NCBI GenBank assembly: GCA_033557675.1
Contig: JAWQRM010000654.1
Coordinates: 1 to 20,666 of the forward strand
Reading direction: 5' to 3'
Length of the DNA: 20,666 nt
Source: Coptodactyla brooksi
Taxonomy: Eukaryota > Arthropoda > Insecta > Coleoptera > Scarabaeidae
In this document: positions 1 to 9,739 of the stretch, in pieces
Numbering within the stretch: the first letter of the stretch is position 1
Layout: the number at the start of each line of letters is the position of its first letter
The notes under the pieces: generated by a model
Database searches by the model: none
Seen by the model: the letters and a program-made list of their open reading frames with translations, nothing else
What the model was told of the DNA's origin: nothing
Translations under genes and position numbers: made by a program

Positions 1-540
1 CAAATCGACGTTTCAAATGTCAAATTGACATTTCAACCGCCAAATTGACATTTCAACTATCAAATTGACATTTCAACTGTCAAATTGACATTTCAACTGT
101 CAAACTTTCGTTTCAACTGTCAAATTGACGTTTCAAATGTCAAACTGACATTTCAACAGTCAAATCGACGTTTCAAATGTCAAATTGACATTTCAACCGC
201 CAAATTGACATTTCAACTATCAAATTGACATTTCAATTGTCAAATTGACATTTCAACTGTCAAATTGACGTTTCAGCTGTTAAATTGAGTTTCAACTGAC
301 ATTTCAAGTTGTAACGTCAATTTGACAGTTGAAACGTCAGTTTGACAGTTGAAACACCAATTTGGCAACCGAAATGTCAACTTAAGAGTTGAAATGTCAA
401 TTTAACAGTTGAAACGCCAATTTGACATTTGAAACGTCAATTGAATCGTGGAAACGTCAGTTTAAAACGTCAATCTGACAATTGAAACATCAGTTTGACA
501 GTTGAAACGTCGATTTGACCGTTGAAACCTCGTATCTCGA
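1..540. repeat. 20-bp minisatellite with an orientation switch
   Basis: From 1 to about 280 the sequence is a head-to-tail array of a 20-bp unit close to CAAATTGACATTTCAACTGT. From about 305 to 530 the same unit runs in the opposite orientation (GTTGAAACGTCAATTTGACA and variants), so the block is an imperfect inverted repeat centred near 300. Each unit junction contains TGTCAA-A-TTGACA, itself a 13-nt palindrome with an odd centre. The left arm has a longer period: the 60 bp at 1-60 recur exactly at 161-220, so eight units (160 bp) form a higher-order repeat. The right arm is more diverged. There is no spacer diversity as in a CRISPR array, and no gene is visible in it. Confidence 0.93.
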
Positions 541-1138
541 TTGACTTTCGCATAGTATAAGAAACTTCATTCCAAATTCATTTTGGAAGGAGTATACATA
601 CTCCTTTCAAGATGAGCGTCCTTTCCATAACACTTTTCAAGGTTGAACTACATAGGTTATTGCATTCATCTTGAATAATGTACACAATATTTTCAACTTT
701 AGAAATTGCACTTGCAGAGGTCAAATTGCTTCCTAAAATATACCTATGACCAAATATTTTCGTTAGTGTTCGAGATGGATTTCATAATTGTATAACTGGT
801 CATAGGTATATACATATTAATGATGAAAAAGCTGTTCAGCAGCTATTAATGGAATCCAATAGACGTTCTATAGACGCTCATAGTGCCGATATAAATCAAT
901 GAGTTACAAAAGGACGGCAACACTTTCCAAAACGAAGTGGCCTTTGTTACCAAAAATATCGTGCACTTGAAAAAATTTCCATTTGCAGTTGGTAGTGATT
1001 TTGAAATATACATCTGCACTGCGGATGTCTTCTTCGGAATTTGCTGACATTTGTGAATGTCACAAATAAAATGTAGCCTACAAAAATACACACAAGTTTT
1101 ATTTGTATTGTTTATTTCACGATGAAAAGTATTTGAGT
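541..1138. other. Non-coding stretch with a small perfect hairpin
   Basis: No credible gene is seen here. At 738-752 and 797-811 there is a perfect 15-bp inverted repeat (ATATACCTATGACCA and its complement) with 44 nt between the arms. It could be the ends of a tiny foldback element or a decayed terminal repeat. The part next to 1139 probably contains the 3-prime flank of the transposase remnant that ends there on the minus strand. Confidence 0.5.
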
Positions 1139-2000
1139 TCATAACAAGTGCTGGAAATGAGCACCACTTCCCTGAACACAGAGGCGAGCTCTTCGTGTAT
1201 CTCCGTCAACCACATGTTGGAAGAAATATGACGAATTGTTTTTTTCTTAACATTTGGCAATGATTTATTGGGCAAGATCTTCTAAATTATTAATTACATT
1301 TTAAAAATGCCATTTTTTAGATGCGGCCATAGGAAAAAATCAAGGCCTCTTAGGATATAGAGGGTCCACCAGATATCCACTCCTGCAAATACCGGTATTT
1401 GCAGGAGTGGATATGTGGTGAACAATCCGGTCCACCGCATTGTCAATTGTGGCTTGTGCAGTGTGAGCTGGTGCAATTGGGAAATGAACTCATTGAGTAT
1501 TTCTTCTCGATATCATTCAGCAGTGATGGTTTGATTGAAGAATATTGGTCCAATCAAGCTTAGTCGACTCAAGCCTATCCAAACGCCTATTTCTTGTGGA
1601 TGAAGAGGAGTTTCCGTGAAAAAGTGCGGATTGTCAGTACTCCACATTATCATATTCTGGGAGTTTACATAATCCGATAGATGGAACCAGGCTTCGTCAG
1701 TAAAAAAAGTTAAATTAAATTATCTTGGTTCATGTTAATAAGAAACTAGCTGCCTCTTTGATTTCTTTGCTCAAAGTCTCTTGGATAAATCTGTTGTCCA
1801 GAGGTCAAGCGATACGGATAAAAATGTAAATCTTTCCTTAGAATACGACGACAAAAATGGGAGCAGATAGATCTACCTGTTGTCCAAGAACACGAAGAGA
1901 AGTTTCTACCGCTAATGCAGGAAAATTTTCCTGAAGTTCGTTCAAACAATCCTCTACGGAATAATGCCATTCACCAACAATTTTGATTCCCATTCAAAAA
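1139..2000 (-). pseudogene. Decayed DDE transposase (IS630/Tc1-related, DUF4817-type)
   Basis: Read on the minus strand, three frames together give the usual order of an insect DDE transposase. A helix-turn-helix end (CRRILRKDLHFYPYRL) lies at about 1800-1870. The first catalytic block (FFTDEAWFHL, then YVNSQNMIMWS) lies at about 1640-1710, followed by LHPQEIGVW. Near 1310 is the block before the third acid (LDFFLWPHLKN), and the C-terminal signature RARLCV...GAHFQHLL ends at a stop codon at 1139-1141. Frames shift between blocks and several stops interrupt them, so the copy is dead. The N-terminal part beyond about 2000 is too worn to trace. A perfect palindrome at 1373-1414 has replaced or disrupted the stretch where the second catalytic acid would lie. 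The family call is from motif memory, not a search. Confidence 0.8.
1373..1414. repeat. Perfect 42-bp palindrome
   Basis: The 20-bp arm ATATCCACTCCTGCAAATAC is followed directly by CG and then by its exact reverse complement, with no loop. It lies inside the decayed transposase. The neighbouring bases (1372 and 1415) do not pair, so the palindrome is exactly 42 bp. Confidence 0.97.
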
Positions 2001-2829
2001 TACACTTCTACCTTGAATGCTTTGTGAATTTGATTGAAAACCATTATACAAAGAACGAATTAACAACAGTATTAACTTTGTCAATAATAGATCTGTCAAT
2101 TAAAGACGTGGCTTTTTTTACATTGAAGTCCTTACACTCTATGATTAGTCTGCTGACAAATATCCTTTGATGTTGCTTTTAATGAGCTCAGCGAACCTTG
2201 GCGAAGGCGAACAGATTTCGGCATTCGGTGTACACGGCTTTATATTTATGAATTGAACACGAAATAAATGTTTGCCACTATTCGATCGTGTAGTGTGTGT
2301 GCAACTTAATGTGTAAACGAAAAGTTTCCAAGCCTGATTTACACAAATTAAGAAATTTATACACTTATCATCATCAGTTGACCTTTATTAGGAGTTAATT
2401 ATGACCACGTATTTTTTTACTGTAATAACCTTCAACCGTACGGTAAAGAACACGAATAAAATAAAGTAAACAAGGTAAAACTTCTTGTAAAAAAATCGGT
2501 TCGATCTATTTGCATCTACAAAGTTAAAATTATTCATTCTTAAACGCAGAGTATAACACAGCAAATAGTAAGGTCCGTTATTATAATTACACATGTACTA
2601 AAACACAATAATTAAAACTTATCTCGGTCGGAGCCTGACATTTGCTCTTTCAATACATCGCTATCTCATTTCTTCTTTACAAATCATTTGCCTTTTGTCA
2701 CAAACAAGTCTGGCAACTCTGCGGTAGCAGTTCGTCAAATGTGCTAAGGTAATAAACGGAAAAAAAGTATACGCTTGACGTCAAAATACCAACTTCTCGT
2801 CCGTTGCGTCAACAATCGATTCAGTCGCA
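2001..2829. other. Intergenic region upstream of receptor gene 1
   Basis: I see no gene here. Short open frames (1964-2170 plus, 2388-2594 minus) have AT-driven composition and no recognisable motif. The part from 2001 to about 2280 may include the worn N-terminal end of the adjacent transposase. A GC-richer patch at 2190-2240 is unexplained. The last 100 bases should contain the promoter of the gene starting at 2830. Confidence 0.4.
2776..2783. promoter_or_regulatory. CRE-type palindrome TGACGTCA upstream of receptor gene 1
   Basis: A perfect cAMP-response-element consensus (TGACGTCA) lies 47 bp upstream of the start codon at 2830. A TCAGT initiator-like pentamer sits at 2820-2824, so transcription may start very close to the ATG, but it could equally start upstream. 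CREB/ATF binding is inferred from the consensus only. Confidence 0.4.
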
Positions 2830-5800
2830 ATGTGGTTATACGCCGGAATCGGTTGTTTTCTGTTGCTGCACGTGGCACTCTGTCTTCCAGACTTCAGACA
2901 TCGAACAGATTTAAGCGTTAAATTCCTCGAGAAGGGTACGTTCGCCGAGTATTATCTCAAAGATGAAGCGGGATTTCAGCCAATTGAACTCCTGATCAGA
3001 CCGAAAGATTTGAACTTCTTTCCCAAATGTTGCCCGCCCGGATTTGGTTACGGCCTGAGACAACATAATTGCGCTGAAGATCCAGGTACGACGGAGCTCG
3101 GCTTCTTCGAATTCGGTACCCGAAATGTGAATTTAGTGAAAACAGGAATGGCTGATTGTGAGGTAACTGTTGACCATTTGGTTACGTCATTTGACTTAGA
3201 CGTTAATGACGATACCCAAGCCATCTCCATCCATGGGAGAGACATCGATTTTGGACAATACTGTCTCGATCGGGCGTTAACCTTCACCAATCAGACGATG
3301 TATATTGTCAGAGAATGTCGCAAGAAAGATTATTGTTTGTCCAACAAAACTCATCACTTATGCATAAAGAAATGTTGTCCTGATGGTCAGCAATATATCG
3401 GTAGAAAGTGTGAAAGAAATCCAAAGTTTGGGATCGATTTGAAGCCTTATGTGAATATAATACAAAATTATACAGGTATGATTTCAAATAGATCTATTAT
3501 ATTATTAGAGTTGTGGGTTTGGAACTTTGGCTTGTTAATCAATTATCACCACTAAGTGATGGCAATTGCTTAACATTTTAATATAGTATTGACTTATAGA
3601 ATAGAATCAATAGTTCCAGATTCTTTTGCGGTGTACTACCAAACTTCAAGATGTGGAAAATATATGTGGGACGGTGATGGAGGCATTGCCATTACATCTC
3701 AAGGAGCCTTGCTCGTAGAAACGAATAATACTTCTACTATATACGCGATCGATCAGGAAATGTACTGTATAGATAGCAGTGCGAAAACAGGAGAAGACAA
3801 ATCTGTTCCAGTGCTTCTACTATGTGCAAGCCAGACAACCGATGACTTTAAAATAAGTCGCATTGTCCTTTTAATATCGTGCGTTTGTTTACTCCTCACG
3901 GTGATAGTCTTGTTCCTCATCTCGAAGGTTCGCACTCTGATGGGCAAAATCATTACCACTTACAGTGCAACCATGTTCACTGCATTTCTACTATTAATAA
4001 CTTTACAGTTTGAACCGGCTTTAGATAAAGCTTGCAAAGCCGTTGGTATAAACATGATTCTAAAAAATATATCACTATTTATGTTATAACATTTTTAGGG
4101 TACGGTATTTTATTTCTGTTTGCTGCCACCTTCGCTTGGATGAACGTAATGTGCTACGAGATCTGGAAAACTTTAGGGTTTGTATCTTGAAGCTATATAG
4201 CTACAAATTCACAGTATTTGTTATTATATACATGTAGAATAATGAAAACTGGTATCCCAATCGAAGAACAGAAGAAAGTTTTCTTAAAGTACAATATCTA
4301 TGCTTGGAGTATACCTACAATATTGGTAATTTTAGCTGGTTTATTTAACACGTTTAGAGTACTACCAGATGAAATACATCCCTTTCTTGGCGAAACACAT
4401 TGTATACTAGAGAATAGAGTTGCTCGTACGTTAATAGCTCCTATATATGCATGGTGGCCAATGAAAGTTACATAGATGTCAACGATAATATATAATATTT
4501 GTAAAACAGTTGCAAGAGCTCTTTTTGTGTTATAATGCATTTGGTTATGTGCACTTAAATTGTAACTGTCCTCTCGAATTCACCTTACATGGTGGATTAG
4601 ATATTCATCAATTCTTTTCATCTTCAATTTATCAAGTACATTTTCCTTTTCTCCTATGTATGTGCTTCTACATCTGATCATTTGTGTCCTTATTATTATA
4701 ACTATATTTTCGTTTCCCAGAATATCATCTATTTCAGGCATTTTATGTGTTATTGCCTTGTCAACTAGTTTTCTCCATTCATTTTCGTCTGCAATCGAAA
4801 TATTTCCTTCACCTTTCTATTTGTTGTTCAGTAGTTTGGGTTGGGTTCAGTAGTTTGGGTAATCTCCCACTTGGTTCTTCCATCTTGTCTTTGACTTTCC
4901 CCTTCCTTCAACTATTTCATAATTCATTCATTACTGATCTACAATCTCTTTCAGTTGTTTCCTTTAATCCCATTATTGTTGTGATTATTTTTCTCTCAAT
5001 GGCTTAGAATGCTATCAGATTGTTATTATTATTATTACCATTTTAAAATGTACAGAACATAATGTATAAATTTGATCTTAGAGATAAACGTTAAAATAAT
5101 CGTTAGTGAATCAATATGTTAAACAAAGTTATGACCAATCATTGGGTGGGTTTATTATCGTAAACCCACTCTTAAAATTCGATCAGGGTCAAGGTAAAGA
5201 CAGTCATGTACTTGCAGTATCTACTTCGTATCTAATTTGGATAATGTAATTAATTTTTATAATTATTGCATTTACTCGCATGTTAGTTTATTTTTATTAC
5301 TTTATTGTTTAAATTTAACATGATTGAAATTAATTTAAATTAATTAAGATCAGAGTTCGTAGACCAGAACATATCAGTATAACTTAACTCAAGCCAATTA
5401 AAATTTATACTGATGGAGATGTTTTAAGGATTATTTTTATGTTGTCTTTTTATGTGTCCTAACGTATCATGTGGTTGAAAAAAAATCTTTTATTTCATTT
5501 GACCGATTTCCTTAATGCAGTTAACTTTGCTAATTATTTAATCTATTCGAAGGCAAACAGGCAAGGAGTTAAAAAGTTAAGAATAGTAGCAGTAGTAGTC
5601 TCAGTCAAAAATTTCATTTATCTGAATAGACATTTTTGCTTTTGAAATAGTTAATGCTTTCTGTTTATGCATATTTCTAGTAAAAGAATCTATTCAAACC
5701 TAAATAATTTTGAATAATAATATTAAAAATTATTTGGATTTTGTTCTATCTTGCAATACTTCAATCAAACTAGTAAAGTGGAACGTCATCTTTTATTTAA

Positions 5801-6828
5801 AGAAAGTTTTAGTCCCCTACGTAGAACTTTGTATTACAATTTTAAATGCTTAAAAACATACTATAATCTATTATTGTACAAAATATTTTCATTGTAACAT
5901 TTGTAATGTATTGCTGAAAGTTGAAGAATGTTTGTAAAATAGAAATGATTATTACTTTATTCCCATATAGCAGAACTAAATGCATAACAAACATTGAAAT
6001 TAAGAAATCAGACAAGATAATACCCAAAGAATATCTTTTGGCCACTATGCATCGTCACGTTAGCTCTAAATCTAATACTTGTAATGTTTTAGAAAACATG
6101 TATGGGCACACAATCTTCGTGGTACTTCCGCAAGCAATAATGTTATCAATCAACTGCTTTTTCTTCGTTTCAACCTTGCGCCATTTTTGGAGAATAAAGA
6201 ACGAAGTTACTGAGTTAGGAAACAATGAAAGTGCACTGGATAAAAAGAGGAAAATGAAGATACAAAAGTATGACATACAAAGGTAACTTGTATACAGACC
6301 CCTTTCGTTCATACATTACTTTATCTTTCAGATTTGCCATGGTGACCAAGTTGTTTATTATTATGGGTCTTTCGTGGGTTTTCGAGGTGCTGTCGGCTGT
6401 GATTGACTTTAAAGCCCACCCAACGTGGGCTAAAGTTGAAATGGTATTTGATACGTTCAACTGCTTACAAGGTAAAGTATTAAAACAAAAATAATTTTTC
6501 AAACAAAAAACATGACCATTTTCTTCTAATAATAAGTTCATGTGGAAAATGTACATATTACATAATTTAGATAATATATATTCTGTCTGTAGGGGTGCTT
6601 ATCTTTTGCGTATTTGTGTTGAACAAAAAAACTATTCAGAGACTACTTAGACGGTGTTCACCAAAAAAGAAACTTGTAGATGATGAAAAAATTAGTTCCA
6701 TTACCTCCGTAAGTAAATAATGTTAAGTTTTAAACATTACTAACATATCACTAATATGTGCTTTAAAATTATTTTTACAGAGCGTGTTCAGTGCAGAACA
6801 ACAAGAAATGACAACTCAGACAATATAG
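2830..6828 (+). CDS. Methuselah-like G-protein coupled receptor (gene 1, eight exons)
   Basis: Predicted surface receptor of the Mth family (secretin-class 7TM fold); ligand unknown. Exons that splice in frame at GT-AG sites: 2830-3475, 3605-4045, 4099-4177, 4238-4425, 6093-6282, 6332-6471, 6593-6708, 6781-6828, giving 615 codons and TAG. Residues 1-18 look like a signal peptide. The ectodomain (about 19-298) carries two CCP motifs (67-69, 182-184), paired cysteines and N-glycosylation sequons at 154, 172, 213 and 257. Membrane segments lie near 300-321, 329-350, 364-386, 408-427, 457-479, 517-539 and 552-572, with family-like blocks such as FAWMNVMCYEIW (TM3) and GLSWVFEVL (TM6). The basic tail holds LLRRCSPKKK. 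Exon 2 uses the AG at 3603-3604; the AG five bases earlier would give an immediate stop. The donor at 4426 (GTACGT) was chosen because its phase fits exon 5. It is longer than Drosophila Mth (about 500 residues) because of the ectodomain. Exact family member not assigned. Confidence 0.9.
4426..6092 (+). other. Large fourth intron of receptor gene 1
   Basis: 1,667-nt intron between the exon ending in the loop before TM5 and the exon encoding TM5; the other introns of this gene are 49-129 nt. It contains a LINE tail (about 4700-5010, minus strand), a local tandem duplication of TCAGTAGTTTGGGT near 4830-4860, and a 9-bp hairpin (GTGGGTTTA at 5146-5154 paired with 5161-5169). From 5170 to 6090 it is AT-rich with nothing recognised. 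The open frame upstream of exon 5 (from about 5921) is probably intronic. Confidence 0.75.
4700..5010 (-). mobile_element. 3-prime tail of a decayed LINE (non-LTR retrotransposon)
   Basis: Minus-strand translation gives KSKTRWKNQV near 4880-4910 and, about 30 residues later, ADENEWRKLVDKAI near 4750-4800. In many insect LINEs the reverse-transcriptase ORF ends with a block of the form GRPK.RW.DQV followed by DR.EWR.LV, so order and spacing fit a LINE C-terminus. The two blocks are separated by stops and sit in different states of decay. The reverse-transcriptase core is absent, as expected for a 5-prime truncated insertion. Clade not assigned. Confidence 0.5.
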
Positions 6829-6935
6829 ACATTGCGCTTAGAAAACCTGCTTTAATTTTTAACTAAGTCATTGTGTATTGTATATAGTGTTTAAAAAGTC
6901 CCTGTCTGGACAAATATCTCTCCAGAACAAAAAAC

Positions 6936-6941
6936 AATAAA
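6936..6941 (+). promoter_or_regulatory. Polyadenylation signal AATAAA of receptor gene 1
   Basis: Canonical AATAAA 108 nt after the stop codon at 6826-6828, in a suitable position for the 3-prime end of the transcript. Other AT-rich matches lie further downstream, so the exact cleavage site is uncertain. Confidence 0.55.
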
Positions 6942-6944
6942 TAC

Positions 6945-7849
6945 AGAAGCTGTCAGAAAAACATAGGTGTTTCCATTAACAATAAACTGCGATATTTCTC
7001 CCACCTTGAGTGGAACTTATATGGCCACTTAATACGTTGATTAATAGCTAACTAAGCTAACATTGTTCCGATTATCGAGATATCGTCCTAGTCTTGGACT
7101 TTTTAAGCATACTGTACAGGCAGTTTAATAGTACCTTAGTATTAAAACGTGTACATATGAATTTTTACGCCCAAATTCAATACATAAGATTTACTTACAC
7201 ATGACTTAAAAATCTTTCATTTTTGACAAATAAAATTATACACAGTCGCGAACTGAAAACATTTCCGTTTTTGAATTAATTCTTATCGTAGTCAAAATCG
7301 ACATTAAAATTGTATCTTTTACTAACACTGCATTTTGTACTGTAGTATTATATTTTATTCAATCAGTACATACACAATCATGTCAAAATAGTATGAATAG
7401 TCTTTTCATTTAAATACCAGCTTTACGACTTGAGCTAAAGACAATAAAAACTCTCATAAACAAGTATTACAATCTTAAGTGTTACATAAGCTCCTTTTTA
7501 TTTTTCTACGTTAATAATACATATAATGTACATAAAAATAAAGAATAATACGATATAAAAATAATACTTTTATTAATATGGCCAACCAAAAATGCATAAA
7601 AAAAGGATGGGAATTATACAAAAAAAAATAAATACATATACGAGTATCTTACACATGTAATATACAATTCTAAAGGCAGTTCAATATTTAAGTAGGACAA
7701 GTATAATATATTGAAGATATTACATGAATAGTTACATCAATTACACAAACAGTAGAATAGAATATATGAAATGAACCAATGTTGTATTATCAACTGATTA
7801 CAAAAAAAAATAATAGTTAAATTAGAAAATTCATCGTAGAAGGAGTACC
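6945..7849. other. Intergenic AT-rich region, no gene seen
   Basis: Low-GC sequence with A-runs (for example around 7500-7640) and several scattered AATAAA/TTTATT matches. I find no protein family motif on either strand and no repeat with strong internal periodicity. Confidence 0.5.
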
Positions 7850-7879
7850 CACAAAACATTTCCAGTAAGGAAATGCTTA

Positions 7880-8250
7880 ATGGATAACATTGGAAAGTGC
7901 TGTTTGAATATATCCACCCACATGAGAACAGTATGGATTCCACATTTTTAGAAGTTGGTTTTGGAATCATCTATTGCCGTCACTGCCTACAAAATCTGCC
8001 GTGATAATGGACAATGTACCGAATGTTACCATCACCATTAGAAGGTTAAATTGTAAAGGAAGAACAGTGATCAGAAATGCAGATATACGTGCCTAGGTGG
8101 AAAAAACAATGTAACAATTCCCTCAAAGAGGACCACTAAACCTAATTTACTTCAAATCGTAAAAATTAATACACCGCATAGTTACGAGATGGAAGAAGAA
8201 CATAATATGTGATCAAACATGTAAATTATAAGATACATTGTGGATAAACT
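7880..8250 (+). pseudogene. C-terminal remnant of a DDE_3-type transposase
   Basis: Plus-strand frames give MDSTFLE, then after a small frameshift WFWNHLLPSLP followed by AVIMDN at about 7940-8015. Further on comes KPNLLQIVKIN with HSYEMEEEH at about 8130-8200. Insect DDE_3 transposases have the sequence WF.N.LLP.LP..SVIVMDN..YH (the D of MDN is the second catalytic acid), then K.ELL.LVK and YE.DE.A..HGH, so the order fits. The expected YH after MDN is lost and stops interrupt the frame. The later RLPPYHC-type block is not visible. Confidence 0.65.
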
Positions 8251-8289
8251 GTATAAAGCACGTCATCGACGTAGAATATTTATTATTCA

Positions 8290-8870
8290 TACAGAAAACT
8301 ATAAAATTTTATTATGCACTTAATTGATACTTATTTGCAGCATCATAAAATTCAACTGTAGCAACAATTCCATCATGTCTTTTAATTTCATTCCTGTCTT
8401 TTAACCGTGCCGATTCCATTATAACTAATCTCTTATTTAGTAATTTGTATGGGATTCCATTGCCAAGTAAATATACTTTCTTCACAGTAATTAATTTCGA
8501 ATCCAAGTAGAAACAATTTTTCCATATAACTGTTAAACTCTTGGAACTGATAATTCCTTATAAATACTATATACAACATCATTTATTTCTAAAGACAAAG
8601 AAAGATATTGTACAATTTCAATCACTTATACCTGCTGCTACAGTTTTCTGTACCGTAGATTGAGCAACTTCAGTCAATTCACTAGTTACTTTAATAGGTG
8701 CCATATAGTCCCTGGCTTTTAGGTTCTTAGAAACTTTAAGACTTATTGTTCTTTGCGTCTGAGGAAATTCGAAATAAATATTTTTGATTATTGCTACCCA
8801 GTCCTTTTGCTATTTTCTTCGTTTATTTTATGACCTGTCTGTCATGTTTAATATTGTAACATCCCCTTTA
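8290..8870 (-). mobile_element. DDE_3-type transposon fragment, copy A
   Basis: Minus-strand fragment related to two others in this window (12965-13655 minus, 18735-19110 plus). Its outer end (8825-8870) shares TTATGACCTGTC.GTCA..TTTAAT with them. Inside, the frame gives a helix-turn-helix stretch VTSELTEVAQSTVQ at about 8645-8700. Further along come WKNCFYLDSKLITVKK (about 8460-8525) and IPYKLLNKRLVIMESARLK (8395-8455), resembling the second DNA-binding domain of DDE_3 transposases. Stops break the frame. The neighbouring C-terminal remnant at 7880-8250 is in the opposite orientation, so the two pieces are either separate insertions or parts of one inverted element. Confidence 0.6.
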
Positions 8871-9289
8871 AAATGAGAAAAATACATACAATGATGATTG
8901 CAGAGAAGTTGTATGTTAACCCTGTATATTATAAAGGTCAAAACACGTTGATGTTAAACATAATTTTATAATAGACACTATAGAAAAAAAGTTTATTGAA
9001 ATTAAATACTTATAGTCCATTGAAATATTTACTAAAGGTTTAATCTATGATAAGCACTGTAAGTTTTTAGGGAGTTTAGGAATTAAGGATTTGTGATACT
9101 ATTTAGATGTAATAGGGATCTCAGAACACAATCTTAAAAGTATTTGTAAACCGTTCCTGTGGCGACACCTATCAACTAGATGCTGTAGCTCCTTCAAATG
9201 TAATCTTAGTTAAGAATAACAAATAAAGTTAGTATGTTCTAAACAGTCGAGAAACAGTCTTTAACTTTTTTATTTTAAAAATTGTGAAT

Positions 9290-9402
9290 TTGGAACCTTT
9301 GATTTTGTAGTATGACATGCGAGGGGGTTAGTAGTCGTTCATCGCTCCTGATGATGCTAACTTGGCCAGCAAAAAACTTTGCTATTAAGCCAAAGGTTCC
9401 AA
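9290..9402. repeat. 12-bp inverted repeat enclosing a hammerhead-like core
   Basis: TTGGAACCTTTG at 9290-9301 is exactly complementary to 9391-9402. The 89 nt between contain the hammerhead-like motif at 9341-9390. A second, partly competing pairing exists between GAGGGGGTT (9321-9329) and AACCCCTC (9401-9408). Confidence 0.8.
9341..9390 (+). ncRNA. Hammerhead-ribozyme-like sequence, degenerate single copy
   Basis: CTGATGA at 9348-9354 matches the hammerhead core and is preceded by ATCGCTC, the stem I strand seen in the other copies. The following stem II strand starts well (TGCTAACTTGG), but the return strand is CCAGC instead of TTAGC, and the second core box reads AAAA rather than GAAA. 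It is therefore probably inactive. It is related to the elements at 14147-14247 and 20589-20666. Ribozyme identity is inferred from motif order. Confidence 0.45.
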
Positions 9403-9592
9403 CCCCTCAACTTTAGGAGGAGACTAGAGATAGAAAGAGTTGGAGAGAAATAAGCAACAGAATTTAGAGTAAATGGCAAAAAGAATTAATCCAAAACATT
9501 CCCATTTCTGGATTAATTCCGATTAAAGTTATATTTTCAGCAATGTAGTACCACATTTTGTCGAATCAATATACATAACTATATATTAGATA

Positions 9593-9598
9593 TTTATT
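9593..9598 (-). promoter_or_regulatory. Possible polyadenylation signal of receptor gene 2
   Basis: On the minus strand this is AATAAA, 142 nt beyond the stop codon at 9740-9742. The area is AT-rich, so chance matches are common. Confidence 0.45.
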
Positions 9599-9739
9599 CA
9601 ATAAATAAGTTTACAAGTCTTTCATGAAACGACATGTACCTATTAGCAAAGTACTGCGTGCAGAAGAATAAAGCTAGAACCGTATAAATAATTACATAAT
9701 AATCAAATGACTAGATATACTCATATCCATCGAAATAAG

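Noticed and set aside
1..540. Possible CRISPR-like array of short repeats
   Set aside because: Units are contiguous 20-bp repeats with no unique spacers, the array inverts, and the context is an insect nuclear genome.
846..1142. Open frame of 98 codons on the minus strand
   Set aside because: It begins at the end of the dead transposase and has no domain; it is probably the 3-prime flank of that element.
3048..3290. Minus-strand open frame opposite receptor exon 1
   Set aside because: Shadow of the well-supported plus-strand exon with signal peptide and cysteine motifs.
5921..6092. Extra coding sequence (TKCITNIEIKKS...) upstream of the TM5 exon of receptor 1
   Set aside because: The acceptor before 6093 fits phase and aligns with gene 2 exon 5; the upstream extension has no counterpart in gene 2 and would duplicate the loop.
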